Notes under the pieces: generated by a model
Told to the model about the DNA's origin: nothing
Seen by the model: the letters and a program-made list of their open reading frames with translations, nothing else
The model's database searches: none
DNA from: Antedon mediterranea
Taxonomy: Eukaryota; Echinodermata; Crinoidea; Comatulida; Antedonidae
DNA: 64,000 nucleotides
Direction of reading: 5' to 3'
NCBI RefSeq assembly: GCF_964355755.1
Contig: NC_092674.1
Coordinates: 12,899,001 to 12,963,000, forward strand
Part shown: in pieces, positions 25,250 to 38,870 of the stretch
Position numbering within the stretch: position 1 is the stretch's first letter
Layout: every line of letters begins with the position of its first letter
Translations under genes and position numbers: made by a program

Positions 25250-27590
25250 CCTCAATCAACAGTTGACTGTTTTTGTACAGAACACCAGACACTATACATT
25301 ATCATTTGTATAAGCGACAACAAGTACATTCTAAAAAGTTGCTACAACAAGCCGGATTTGTTATTTACTGTTTGCTTTGATCTTATCATAAGGTGATAGG
25401 AGCTACACCGATGTGAATTGCCATTTTAGGTGAGCAAAGTAATACCGAATTAGTTAACGAGGTCGAAGTACAATTCATAAATGTAAACATACATTCCTCA
25501 ACCACTAATTCAAAGAACATGGCTTTTTTTTAAATATAATTATAATTTATCGTGCTTATAAACTAAGTCTAATTTGAGTCTCGGGTCGTGGAGTTGAAAG
25601 AGATGTGAGTTACAACCCTGGTACTAGGTCAGGATTAACCAAGCTAAAACTCCATTTCAATTTACATACCGGTAGTTATTTAGGCCTACATATATAGATT
25701 TATAGAGCAAATTCCCTAAAAAAATGAGGTGATAATGAGGTTTTGTTATCACGGCAGTACATGAGGTATAAATTATGAGTTTAAATTGTGACAGTTCTAT
25801 AACGAGACGGAGTCGATTAGTGTAGAAGAAAAGAAGTTAATTTTCTAAATTTGGTATATGGTATATTATTCTAAGGACTGCAAATATTCTCTCGGTTCAA
25901 CTAATATAAAATATTCAATTTTCTTTGTACGATTGCATAAGAGGCATTAAAAAAAAATAATTATTTCATTTATCTTTATAAATATAATTTAATGAATGCA
26001 TGTTTGAAGTGTGGATGCAAAATCAAAAAGAAAACTAAATAGGCTGCTAGTTGTGGTTTGGCTAAAATAGAACAGTGCCTTATCCTAGCTAATCCGCGTA
26101 TGATGTATGATAAGTACTTTTTTTTCTCATCCATACTTATTTCCTTTTTTTATGTTGTGAATACACCTTTAACATTCTCATTTCCATTGTACGCTTTACT
26201 ATGTTGATTTTGACTTGTAGTATGACATAAACATTTTTAATTCGTTTAACATTTATTTTCACATTTTAATAAAATGTTATTGAATATGTATGTATACATG
26301 TATGAGGGATCCCACAAGGTTAGCTTTAGCTACATAGAATAGATTACAATATTACACAAAACATTAATTAAATTATGGCTAAACGTAGGCATAGGTGGTT
26401 AAAAGAATATTAGATTTTTTTTTAAAATTGAATAACAAAATTAAAGAGTTGGTGCCGTTAAGCCAATCATGGTTCAATTTTGTGTTATAGTTATAATCCT
26501 GTAACAAGTATTATTTTTTTTTTTGTAAAATGATAATAAATGTTCTTTGAACAAAAATTTAAATTTATTTAATGATTTGGTACTTTTTCAGAATGTATAA
26601 TATTAGCTCCGCCGTTACAATTTTCCTACCGGGCTTTATACCGTTAGCAGAGGGACGGATATAGATCCATAAGACAAACTAGAACATCCCTATTTTTATC
26701 TACCAACGATAACATGTTTCAGTTGTTGATTTGAACAAAATAGCTAACAATATCAAAGTACATGTGTATTTATCGCACCTTGAGTCAACAGTCTTCTTAT
26801 TTGTTAAGCGCGTTATCAAGTTCAGTTGAGGTATAGTACTGTATTATTATTATATAACAGTAGCTCCTTTTTACATATGTGAACTTATTAGATAATTGTA
26901 AATTAATAAAAAATATGCACAAAAGGTAGGCATAATAAACATACTTGTCCCAAGTCTGTATCTATTAATTCACCAGTCGATGTTTCAATTTTGTCTGGAA
27001 ATGTTAGCTAAATTATTATGAGTATAAAACGCAACATGTGCCAAAATGATTTATCTTTTTTACTAATATTATTTCGAAACATGGTCTCGTGACTAGCGTG
27101 TGTAAGATATGTTTGGGAGGGAGTGAATTTTAAATGATTGAACCATTGGGACGTTTCTCATAATATTTGGCATACGAGTACATTTCCGTGAATGTAATCA
27201 GTGGATAATCAAATAGAATCAGGTATTTTGAAACCGTGAGACTGAGGTGGTACAGACTTAACCACACCTTCTAATACAAAATGAATAGTGAATCTAGAAA
27301 ATCCCTAAAATCTTATTCTATTTTATTTAATGTAGGTACATGTGGCCAAATGTGCAGTAAGACAGTTTTATCTATCAATACATGCCGCACTACAAAAAAA
27401 AATTAGAAAAATATGATCATTTCTTTTCTTATAACAAATAAAACCATATTAAGAGTACTACTATATATTTTAATTGCGGCATTCCATTTTTGACGTACGT
27501 CGGAGGGCTATACACTTTATGCATACTGACTGACAGCGAAGTAAACAGTATGTGGTACGCATTTGTCTGGCGGTGTCTCTTTGTACGAAT
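25250..27590. repeat. Direct duplication, copy A (uninterrupted)
   Basis: 25,676-26,740 matches 27,755-28,645. 26,740-26,940 matches 29,785-29,997, and 26,941-27,590 matches 49,527-50,170. Copy A therefore gives the pre-insertion state of the locus disrupted by the 19.5 kb element. The join reads AAACATACTTGTCCC here. A diverged tRNA-like SINE remnant (about 25,585-25,665) precedes it, as another does before copy B. No protein-coding potential recognised. Confidence 0.8.
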
Positions 27591-27605
27591 CATTCATGGC
27601 CCGGC

Positions 27606-27676
27606 ACTAGGTCAGGATTGAAACCTGAACCTTGGGATTGGAAGACAAGAACGTTAACCACCAAGCTACAACTCCA
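27606..27676 (-). mobile_element. tRNA-Gly-like SINE head
   Basis: On the minus strand the sequence starts GGAGTTGTAGCTTGGTGG and contains a box A (TAGCTTGGTGGTTAACG, 27,652-27,668). It has an anticodon-loop-like CTTCCAA (TCC, Gly) and a box B (GGTTTCAATCC, 27,615-27,625). Imperfect stems and lack of clean 3' processing context argue against a functional tRNA. A shortened relative lies at about 25,585-25,665. Confidence 0.5.
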
Positions 27677-27754
27677 TTTCTTTTTAAATTTGATGCGTAG
27701 TTATAATATTTCTTTTATTTTTAGACATTATGTAATACATTTTCAATTTACATA

Positions 27755-29997
27755 ATTATTTAGGCCTTCATATATAGATTTATAGAGTAAAATCCCCAAA
27801 AATGGGATGATAATAGGTTTTTTTTATCACGACAGTACAGGAGGTATAAATTATGAGTTTAAATGTTGACAATTTTATAACGAGACGGAGTGGATTAGTA
27901 TAGAAGAAGAAGTCAATCCTCTAAGGACTGCAAATATTCTCTCCGTTCAACTAATATAACATATTCATGTTTTGTTGCATAAGTAAAAGGCATTTAAAAA
28001 ATAATTATTTCATTTATCTTTATAATTATAAATTAATGATCACATGTTTGAAGTGTGGATGCAAAATCTAAAAAGAAATTGAAACTAAATAATATGCTCC
28101 TACATGTGTAAAATAGAACTGTGTCTTATCCTAGCTAATCCGGATGTATGACAAGTATTTTTTTTTCTCATCCATCTTTCCTTTTTTATGTCGTGGGAAT
28201 ACACTTTTAACATTCTCATTTCCATTGTACACTTTAAATATGTTGATTTTGACTTGTAGTATGAAATAAATATTTTTAAGTTGTTTAACATTTGTTTTCC
28301 CATTTTAATAAAATGTTATTAAATATGTATGTATACCTGTATGAGGGGTCCCACAAGGTAAGCTTTAGTTACATAGATTAGATTACAATATTTCATAAAA
28401 CATTAAGCAAATTATGGCTAAAAGTAGGCCTAGATTGTTAAAAGAAGATTGTTTGTTAAGCCAAGCATGGTTCAATGTTGTATTATATAGTTAATATGTG
28501 TACAGAATGTGTAATAATATTAGCTTATCGTTTCAATTTGTTCTACCTGGCTACTTTATACCATTAGCAGAGTGATGAATATAGATTCGTAAGACGAACT
28601 AGAACATCCATATTTTTATCTACGAACGATAACATGTTTCAGTTGTTGTACACAGAAGATCAAACACATTGATATCATTATTTGTAATGTGATAAAAAGA
28701 TGACAATTTGTATGGATAATAAATAGTGGCGTGATTTACTGTTTGATTTGATCCATGTCATAAAGCTAATTGGAGCTAAAGACAGATATCAATTTTCTAT
28801 TTAGTTAAAACGAATATCAAGTAGCGGACCCCAAGTAACCCCTAACCTAATGCCATATTTGGACTTCAAGTAGAAATAAGTCAAAGCATATATATTTAAG
28901 GGATTATTTAATGACACTTTTGCCCAAGTGTAATCGGTGCAATATAAAGCGTGATATTCCCAAAGCAGTTATATTCTTCTTGATAAAAAGACAAAATCTA
29001 TTATATTTAACATACACATTAAAATTACAGTACACTAAATACTATACAATATACACTATAGTACACTAGTATACTACAAACTACCAATGCATCTACAGTC
29101 TAATGCAACTGGCCTCTGACGACTGGAAGGACATCTTTACTATAAAGCTTAGACTAGTAGCCAGCTGACATTGGTTGCCGATTTAACCTCCGCTTTACTT
29201 GTGAAACGGATTGTGTCATAAGAGAGGTACTTAAGCCTTCCTTTAGATTCACATTGCAACGTGATGTGGTCGTTTCCATGTTTTTGTGATTCCATTTGTA
29301 ACCTATCCAAATTGATATAAGCCTATCTGATTATAACAATTAATGTAGGTATCCTTAGGAAACAAGGTTTGATGTGAACTTTAATAAAATAATGACGCTC
29401 CTGAGAAATCTATCTATAGAATGAGTTATAAGTTTGTTTTTACAAAGTTCTCTATTTTAATAATTTATGAATAATAATTCACTTCCTTTAATTCTAATAA
29501 GTGCCAAGAACTTTCTATCGGTGTTATATTTGTTAATGGATTATGAGTGAAACACATTTGAAAAACGTAAAATGCATTCCGATTTGACTAGGTGACATAG
29601 GAACATTGATACCTTAATGGTTCTGGTGTATTTTAGTTTTACTAGTATTATAGGTTTTACATTGATAATACCATTTTTATTGTTATTGGAGACCAAGAAT
29701 GTAGGTGTTGGTCATACTTTGGTTTACAATTCACCGTAGAGATATAGACAATAATTGTAACTACAAAATGCGTACGTGCATTTGAACACAATATCTAACA
29801 ATATCAAGGTACATGTGTATTTATCGCACCGCGAGTCAGCAGTCTTCTTATTTGTTAAACGCGTTATCAGGTTCAGTTCAGTTGAGGTATAGTACTGTAT
29901 TATTATTATATAACAGTAGTCCATTTTACATATGTGAACTTATTAGATAATTGTGAATCAATTAAAAATATGCACAACAGGTAGGCATAATAAACAT
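27755..29997. repeat. Direct duplication, copy B (left part)
   Basis: Matches copy A at 25,676-26,740, then carries about 1.1 kb not found at that point in copy A (28,646-29,784; part of it resembles 25,270-25,440). It resumes the match at 29,785 and stops at AAACAT (29,997), where the 19.5 kb element begins. The copy resumes at 49,527. Confidence 0.75.
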
Positions 29998-30044
29998 CCC
30001 AGTCAAGACATGATATAAACCACCTATCACTATGATATCAGAAA

Positions 30045-31084
30045 CATCTCACACGACTGATATCGTACATGTGATACAATTAAGATATCAGTCTGATATC
30101 AAAAACTTTTCACACTAATGATATCATACACATGATACAACTCAGATATCAGTCTGATATCAAAAAATTCTCACAGTAATGATATCAAACAATATGATAT
30201 AATTGAGATATCATTCTGATATCACAAACTTATCACACTTTGATGTCATACAATATGGTAAAACTCAGATATCAGTCTGATATAAGAAACTTATCACACT
30301 TTGATGTCATACAATATGTTAAAACTCAGATATCAGTCTGATATAAGAAACTTATCACACTTTGATATCATACAATATGATATAACTAAGATATCAGTCT
30401 GATATCGGCAACTTCTCACACAATGATATCATACAATATGATATAACTAAGATATCAGTCTGATATCGGCAACTTCTTACACAATGATATCATACAATAT
30501 GATATAACTAAGATATCAGTCTGATACCGGCAACTTCTCACACAAATGATATCATACAATATGATATAACTAAGATATCAGTCTGATATCGGCAACTTCT
30601 CACACAATGATATCATACAATATGATATAACTCAGATATCAGTCTGATATCGGCAACTTCTCACACAATTATATCATACAATATGATATAACTAAGATAT
30701 CAGTCTGATATCGGCAACTTCTTAGACAAATGATATCATACAATATGATATAACTTAGATATCAGTCTGATATCGGCAACTTCTTATACAAATGATATCA
30801 TACTTATGATATAACTTAGATATCAGTCTGATATCGGCAACTTCTTACACAATGATATCATACAATATGATATAACTAAAATATCAGTCTGATATCGGCA
30901 ACTTCTCACACTAATGATATCATACAATATGATATAACTTAGATATCACTCTGATATCGGCAACCTCTCACACAATGATATCATACAATATGATATAACT
31001 AAGATATCAGTCTGATATCGGCAACTTCTTACACAATGATATCATACAATATGATATAACTAAGATATCAGTCTGATATCAGCA
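30045..31084. repeat. GATATC satellite, ~61 bp period (left arm of family 2)
   Basis: About 17 units. Each holds a perfect palindrome GATATCAGTCTGATATC and a second near-palindrome ATGATATCATACAATATGAT. Units are most alike from 30,360 onward and more diverged toward the element tip. The array is cut at 31,084 by the nested element and resumes in phase at 45,917. Confidence 0.95.
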
Positions 31085-31640
31085 CCCAGCTAGCAATTTG
31101 ACATTGGCCCGACGTCGGCAAGCGTCGGCAGACGTCGACAAAGTCGCGGGCAAATTGCCGACGTTATTACAACGTTATTACAACGTGTACTATAAGTCGT
31201 GAATTTAATGGTTGTTAACCTAACTCCCTGCCGACGTCGTATTTACGTTGAAAAATTGACAAAAAAATGTGCCTTGCGATTACATAAATCCAACGTCAGT
31301 TTGACGTCGTTATCATTGGTTGGCACAACGTCTGCAAACGTCAACATATTAAAGTAATTTTGACACGTCGCATCAACGTTGGCAAAACGTTGTAAAGAGT
31401 TGTCAACAATCAAACGTCGTCACAACGTTGACAATTTGCCAATATATGACAACTTATCAAGTCGGCAAATTATTGTTGGTTTAACGTCGCCATTAGTCGT
31501 TGGTTCACCGTTAGCGAATGTCGACACACTAAAGTCATTTTCCTCACGTTGCACCGACATCGGCTAATGGTTGTAAAATTTATGTAGGCATTTTAACGTC
31601 TACCCAACGTTTGAAATTGGATACAAGACTTTAAGCATTT

Positions 31641-34165
31641 GGGTTGTTTATTTATGTCGATTCAACGTCAAATAAAAGTTGTTAAGCCAACGTCAGCAAT
31701 TGTCAAAAACATTACATTGACTTGTTCCACGTCATACAGACGTTGGCTTATAGTTGTATACGTTAAGTCGGATATCAAACGTCATGCCAACGCTTGAAAT
31801 TGACGCAAAATACTATCATTTATGGTCACTATTCTAGCGTCAGTTTAACGTCAAATAAAAGTTGTTAAGCCAACGTCAGCAATTGTCAAAAATATTACAT
31901 TGACTTGTTCCACGTCATGCAGACGTTGGCTAATAGTTGTATACGTTAAGTCTGATATCAAACGTCGTGCCAACGCTTGAAATTGACGCAAAATACTATC
32001 ATTTATGGTCACTATTCTAGCGTCAGTTTAACGTCAAATAAAAGTTGTTAAGCCAACGTCAGCAATTGTCAAAAATATTACATTGACTTGTTCCACGTCA
32101 TACAGACGTTGGCTTATAGTTGTATACGTTAAGTCTGATATCAAACGTCATACCAACGCTTGAAATTGACGCAAAATACAATCATTTATGGTCACTATTC
32201 TAGCGTCAGTTTAACGTCAAATAAAAGTTGTTAAGCCAACGTCAGCAATTGTCAACAACATTACATTGACTTGTTCCACGTCATGCAGACGTTGGCTAAA
32301 CGTTGTATACGTTAAGTCTGATATCAAACGTCGTGCCAACGCTTGAAATTGACGCAAAATACTAGCATTTATGGTCACTATTCTAGCGTCAGTTTAACGT
32401 CAAATAAAAGTTGTTAAGCCAACGTCAGCAATTGTCAACAACATTACATTGACTTGTTCCACGTCATACAGACGTTGGCTAATAGTTGTATACGTTAAGT
32501 CTGATATCAAACGTCGTGCCAACGCTTGAAATTGACGCAAAATACAATCATTTATGGTCACTATTCTAGCGTCAGTTTAACGTCAAATAAAAGTTGTTAA
32601 GCCAACGTCAGCAATTGTCAACAACATTACATTGACTTGTTCCACGTCATGCAGACGTTGGCTAAAAGTTGTATACGTTAAGTCTGATATCAAACGTCGT
32701 GCCAACGCTTGAAATTGACGCAAAATACTAGCATTTATGGTCACTATTCTAGCGTCAGTTTAACGTCAAATAAAAGTTGTTAAGCCAACGTCAGCAATTG
32801 TCAACAACATTACATTGACTTGTTCCACGTCATACAGACGTTGGCTAATAGTTGTATACGTTAAGTCTGATATCAAACGTCGTGCCAACGCTTGAAATTG
32901 ACGCAAAATACAATCATTTATGGTCACTATTCTAGCGTCAGTTTAACGTCAAATAAAAGTTGTTAAGCCAACGTCAGCAATTGTCAACAACATTACATTG
33001 ACTTGTTCCACGTCATGCAGACGTTGGCTAATAGTTGTATACGTTAAGTCTGATATCAAACGTCGTGCCAACGCTTGAAATTGACGCAAAATACTAGCAT
33101 TTATGGTCACTATTCTAGCGTCAGTTTAACGTCAAATGAAAGTTGTTAAGCCAACGTCAGCAATTGTCAAAAATATTACATTGACTTGTTCCACGTCATG
33201 CAGACGTTGGCTAATAGTTGTATACGTTAAGTCTGATATCAAACGTCATACCAACGCTTGAAATTGACGCAAAATACAATCATTTATGGTCACTATTCTA
33301 GCGTCAGTTTAACGTCAAATAAAAGTTGTTAAGCCAACGTCAGCAATTGTCAACAACATTACATTGACTTGTTCCACGTCATACAGACGTTGGCTAATAG
33401 TTGTATACGTTAAGTCTGATATTAAACGTCGTGCCAACGCTTGAAATTAACGCAAAATACAATCATTTATGGTCACTATTCTAGCGTCAGTTTAACGTCA
33501 AATAAAAGTTGTTAAGCCAACGTCAGCAATTGTCAACAACATTACATTGACTTGTTCCACGTCATGCAGACGTTGGCTAATAGTTGTATACGTTAAGTCT
33601 GATATCAAACGTCGTGCCAACGCTTGAAATTGACGCAAAATACTAGCATTTATGGTCACTATTCTAGCGTCAGTTTAACGTCAAATGAAAGTTGTTAAGC
33701 CAACGTCAGCAATTGTCAAAAATATTACATTGACTTGTTCCACGTCATGCAGACGTTGGCTAATAGTTGTATACGTTAAGTCTGATATCAAACGTCATAC
33801 CAACGCTTGAAATTGACGCAAAATACAATCATTTATGGTCACTATTCTAGCGTCAGTTTAACGTCAAATAAAAGTTGTTAAGCCAACGTCAGCAATTGTC
33901 AACAACATTACATTGACTTGTTCCACGTCATGCAGACGTTGGCTTATAGTTGTATACGTTAAGTCTGATATCAAACGTCGTGCCAACGCTTGAAATTGAC
34001 GCAAAATACAATCATTTATGGTCACTATTCTAGCGTCAGTTTAACGTCAAATAAAAGTTTGTTAAGCCAACGTCAGCAATTGTCAACGACATTACATTGA
34101 CTTGTTTCACATTGACTTTATAGTAACAATTGTATTACTGGTTAAGTCGGATTTTAAACGTCGTA
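31641..34165. repeat. 183-bp tandem array with two alternating unit types
   Basis: About 13 units (GTTAAGCCAACGTCAGCAAT at 31,681, 31,864, 32,046, 32,230, 32,413 and onward). Units carry CATACAGACG or CATGCAGACG, and CAATCATTT or CTAGCATTT, often alternating. This suggests a 366-bp dimer as amplification unit for part of the array. The last unit decays at about 34,100. Confidence 0.93.
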
Positions 34166-35500
34166 CCAACGCTTAAATATTACAAACATATCGTGTTTAT
34201 TCCAAACTTGATAGAGTAACTGATTGACAACTTACTAAATAATACAATACCCCACATAGAAAAGTTGATTCAAACAAAATGCAATATTATGTTTTGATAT
34301 GGATATTAAAGAAAAGTAGGCCTATATTCTTCTTTAGATTGTTTCTAAATATTTTTGAACATTAATTAGGACATCTAACTTTATATATTAAGAGAATGTC
34401 TGTACACTTATCGTTTGAATGCAGCTATTGAAATGGAATGATTGATTTAATGATGGTCATCCTAATTATGGTTCCATTTAAAATAAATGGCGCCCCCATT
34501 CAAGAAACTGAATGTAATCAAAGATCTTATAAAATTAATGAAAATACAAAATCTACAATTTACAAGGAACCAATTATTGGTATTAAAAGATAAATATTGA
34601 AATATGTACTTGGCTATTTTTCTAAACGGAAAAATGCAACCATACCACCATACATCATAAATGCAAAATAAAGAAAAACGATTAAGTTCATTCCACTGAT
34701 AATACGTTTAATTGCATTTTCATTTCAACAGCCTAACATTAAATTTATTTAAAAACATTTGTCAAGATAGATATTGGGAATACACCTCCATTTTTTCGCA
34801 ATATAAGAGAAGCTAATAACGAATTGACAAATGGTCAAACAATAAACGGTCTCAGAAAACGATGTTATAACGTTCATGATCTGTAATGTTCGCTGATATT
34901 ATAAAAACTAAAAAGTAGGCATAGGTTAAGTTTAATTCGTAGTAAGATATATGTGTGTATTATATTATATACTCCAAAGTAACTAAATTCTACAGAGGCT
35001 TCAAATTTAATTTATGTAAAAATAAAAATTGTACATGAATGTTAATGAACTATTTGGGCTTATAAACTTATGTTATGTTATGTTCTAAATTACCGAACGT
35101 AAAACAAAAAATGATGAGATACAAAAATGTGGATAAAGAAAGAAATAATGCGCAAGACATAAAATTAAAATAATACATTATTATGTAAGCAGTGTATAAA
35201 TTGTTGAACAAAGTATTAATATAGTTCATATGTTATATATTATTTGTCTTGTTAAATAAATTTGTAAGGCCCTATACTGTTATTCTTTAAGGAAAGTTGA
35301 TATACCCTATTATTTTATGCCTATTAATAGTATTAATATTGTTTAAGTAAATATTTTGTCTAATTGCCTTGATTTTGTGTATAGGCCAATGGCATCAAAT
35401 TTGTCTCAAAGCAAATTAAAGACACTTTTAGACACATGATTCATTGATTTCTGATATAATATTCTGTACTTGTGTATGCATTACTAAAATAGTTATATTA
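34166..35500. other. AT-rich interior of family 3 element
   Basis: No gene or repeat recognised on either strand. Confidence 0.3.
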
Positions 35501-35501
35501 T

Positions 35502-36950
35502 GTTTCATTTATAATGTATGTAAACATTTATTCATTTTTTTAAAACAAATCGGTGCACTTTTTCTGTTGTTTTTGTTTAATTAATTTTAATTAAAATTAT
35601 GACAACAATTCCTATCTAACCTAGATTCACACAAAAACAATTACTTCCTAATAAAATTGTATAATGGTATACATTACAGAGCATTGAATAAACTCGAGCG
35701 GAATATTAACGCACATAAAAAAACATTCATTTTCTTGTCGAAAAGTGCCCTCTCTAGTTTTCTATTGATTTAATAATTATTAATAATTAATTAATGGGTA
35801 ATATTAAAATATTTTTAACTTTTAATGTTAGAAGTTGGTTCTACTCCTAACAAAGTTTCATATCTCCAAATTTCAACAAGGTAGACAAAGCACTTCAATA
35901 AATATCACATTTAACATCACAAATTAGGGTTATGGATTGAATTTTTGCTAATAATTTTCGATAAAAAATACTTTTCGTATTTAAAAACATTTGATACTTG
36001 GTGTGAATATTCAATATAAGTTGCTCTATCCATATTGCTAAAGAAAAATAAATATCAAACCATAATTCACTGATTGTTGTGATTTACGTTTTTACAAAAT
36101 TTACACTTATGAACGACCATACAATTCCAACTCATTTTTTCAACCTAATAACGATTTAAAAAAAAAAAACCAACAGAAAAGGGTTATGAAAGCAATTTTG
36201 TTTCTGTGAATAGAGCAACCTATATTGAACATATAAAACGAGTTTCAACTGTTTTTAAATACGAAAAGTATTTTTTATCGACGTTTTTTATATATGTTTT
36301 TAGGCAAAAATTCCTTCAATAACCCTAATTTGTGATGTTAAATATGATATTTATTGAAGTAATTAGACAACGTTGTTGAAATTTGGAGATATGAAATTTT
36401 GTTAGGAGTAGATCCAACTTCCTACATTAAATGTTAAAAACATGTTAACCTTACCCATTAATTAATTATAAATAATTAATAAATCAATAGAAAACTAGAG
36501 AGGGCACTTTTCGATAAGAAAATGATTATGTTTTTTATGTACGTTATTATTCCGCTCGAGTTTATTCAACATACTGTATTGTATACTACAGTAATATACT
36601 ATTTTATTGGAAAGTAAATATTTTTGTGTGAATCTTCTTGGAGTTCTTTGAAAGAGTATCCGCTTATACTTCTTTTCTTCAGATTCAACATCTGATTTAG
36701 GTCTTAAATGTGCACACACACTTCCTGAACCAACATAGTACATTGAAAGTCAAATGAATTGTTTTAACTTTTTTTATTGAAAACAATCTGACTCAAAACA
36801 TATTATCAGTGACAATAATAGAAAGGTTAGATAGGTTTGTTGTAATAATTTTTAATTAAAATTAATTAAACAAAAAACAACAGAAAAGTGCACTTTTTTG
36901 TTTTAAAAAATGTAAAAAAATGAATAAATATTTACTTACATTATAAATGT
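35502..36950. repeat. Large imperfect inverted repeat (foldback), arms ~0.55 kb
   Basis: The left arm is about 35,502-36,060 and the right arm about 36,200-36,950. They share CCCTCTCTAGTTTTCTATTG, AACTTCTAACATTAAAAG-like and TTTTTAAATACGAAAAGTA segments in inverse orientation. The right arm carries an extra ~190 bp (36,632-36,830). Part of the right arm is repeated directly at 36,953-37,040 (GATAAGAAAATGATTATG). No coding capacity. It is probably a foldback MITE inserted in the family 3 element. Confidence 0.75.
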
Positions 36951-37040
36951 AAACATTTCGATAAGAAAATGATTATGTTTTTTATGTACGGTATTATTCC
37001 GCCCGAGTTTATTCAACATACTGTATTATTATACTATTTT

Positions 37041-38287
37041 ATTGGGAATACATTAATTTACACATTCATAGAAATATATGGTTCATACTTTTTTAACATA
37101 AATATTTAGCCATTTACTTTGATCGATACATTTATAATTTATACCGATAATAGTACACCTATTATTGTATAGCATTACCATGTTTTCACCCATATTAATA
37201 ATTCTGCATTTTCAATTCAATAATCAATTTCATTTATTTATTTCAACACACATTTAAATCGGTGATTGACAGCAAAATAAATAAACAACAGGCGCGTATC
37301 TTAATACATGTATACTATTTGTAAATATTATAAACAAAAAACATATATATAGAAAATGAAATGAAGTACATTTAGACCATTTTGAGCATATTTTCACTTA
37401 TTATTAGGCCTATGTCAAAAACCGAAATTGAAAATGATAAAAAAAAAAGCTGAATGAAAAAATATTTAGGCCTACACATGTTGCGGGGATATATTAAAAA
37501 ATGATTTCGTAATTGGTACTTCTCTTTAAAATGTACTAATTTCACTATTTATTTTGTTTGGATTTTGAAATTATTAAATACGAATTATACTACTTTTATC
37601 CATATGTACTGTACGATATTTGTACTAAATCATTTCTCCAAATAAACATTGTGTTTAAAAACTTAAATTGCTCTCTGTTTGCGCTGTATGCAACATTACA
37701 TATACGCATTGGCTCCGGTTGGGGAGGAGGGGGAATTACCAACCTGACGTTTATTACAATATCGGAGCAACAGATACTGTAATGCGTAAGTTCAACAAAA
37801 GATGCGCGTAGGCCTACACAGTGTTTGTGCGAAATGTGTGTTTCATTAAAAATGCGAGACCCGTGACGTGTTAAAACTCTGTGAGCTGATATTATAGTTT
37901 GACAATAGGGAATGGTGTGTGGGGTGCTACAGTCCGCAGTAAATTGGAGGGATACGTGGGACTATGGGCAGTAGCGAATTAAAAGTTCACACCATATTAA
38001 TTCTAAAAATAATTGATGAGATGCTCTTTAGTTTTCGTTTTAGCTATTAATGTATTTCATTCAGCAGAACATTTTATTTAAATTACATTCGTATACCCCT
38101 TCAGTTAAGATACATAAAAAGTGTGTGCGGGTGGCCGTTTCGAAAACGCGGATGTTAAGTTTTGATGGATGTAACTGAACATATTTGGAGGTGCGAAAAA
38201 GTCTCCACGACATTGGCCCATCATGTTTTTTACTTCATTTCCAAATAAACATATAGTGTTTTAAGGATGAATGATAAAATAATTTGA
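37041..38287. other. Repeat-bearing stretch
   Basis: Contains a short relative (about 37,625-37,720) of the repeat at 38,220-38,410 (shared CCAAATAAACAT, CTCTCTGTTT). No gene recognised. Confidence 0.3.
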
Positions 38288-38559
38288 TTTTTTTTTTATT
38301 TGATTTGAGTATTTAAAAACTTTAATTACTCTCTGTTTTTGCATACGCTGTTTTTGATACTTTATTCACATGCCGATGTAAATGTCCTTCAATCCTGTCG
38401 GTTGTTTACGAAAACCGAATGCCAATGCTTATATCGTAAACAACCGACAGGATTGAAGGACATTCGCATCGGCATGTGAATAAAGTATCAAAAACAGCGT
38501 ATGCAAAAACAGAGAGTAATTAAAGTTTTTAAATACTCAAATCAAATAAAAAAAAAAAC
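38288..38559. repeat. Near-perfect hairpin, ~124 bp arms, 24-nt loop
   Basis: Left arm 38,288-38,410 and right arm 38,435-38,559 are reverse complements with only a couple of mismatches (TGTAAAT versus GCGAAT near the middle). A third, single-arm relative lies at 39,655-39,760 (shared TTCACATGCCGAT), with its upstream flank also shared with 38,220. The unit is thus a dispersed repeat that was locally copied in inverted orientation. Confidence 0.92.
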
Positions 38560-38699
38560 TCCTACCAGCGTGCAAAAATGCATTACTGTAGGTATTCTTG
38601 GGAATGGGATATGTAACTAGTTCCACGTGTAAATCGAGTCGACTTGACACGGATGCCCGGATGTACTCTCCTAAATGTTTTAAAAAAAAGCCAGAGACG

Positions 38700-38870
38700 A
38701 TATATATATATATAAATCACTTGCACTGATGAAGGGCTAGTGTTGGCCGAAAGCTCTGCTAACTTTTCTGACTGTTTTACTTATCGTTTTGATTTAGCTT
38801 TCTCTTTTTTTTGTATCTCCATTGAGATCCAGCCACAGCATTGTCATTTTTTCAGTAATTTGCCTTTGGA
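38700..38870 (+). ncRNA. Hammerhead-like motif in a Penelope-like element remnant
   Basis: After a (TA)n tract the sequence has CTGATGA (38,726-38,732), a stem II candidate (AGGGC...GGCC) and GAAA (38,749-38,752). A very short stem III follows (GC-TCT-GC) and then TA, the order of the conserved hammerhead ribozyme core with a U-H cleavage site. Penelope-like retroelements are known to carry such minimal hammerheads near their ends, and the following TAACTTTTCTGACTGTTTTA is reminiscent of them. Stem I is not convincing, so activity is uncertain. No reverse transcriptase is attached. Confidence 0.5.

Noticed and set aside
36495-36743. 82-codon minus-strand frame
   Set aside because: It spans the junction of a foldback arm and its insert, with no motif or splice support.
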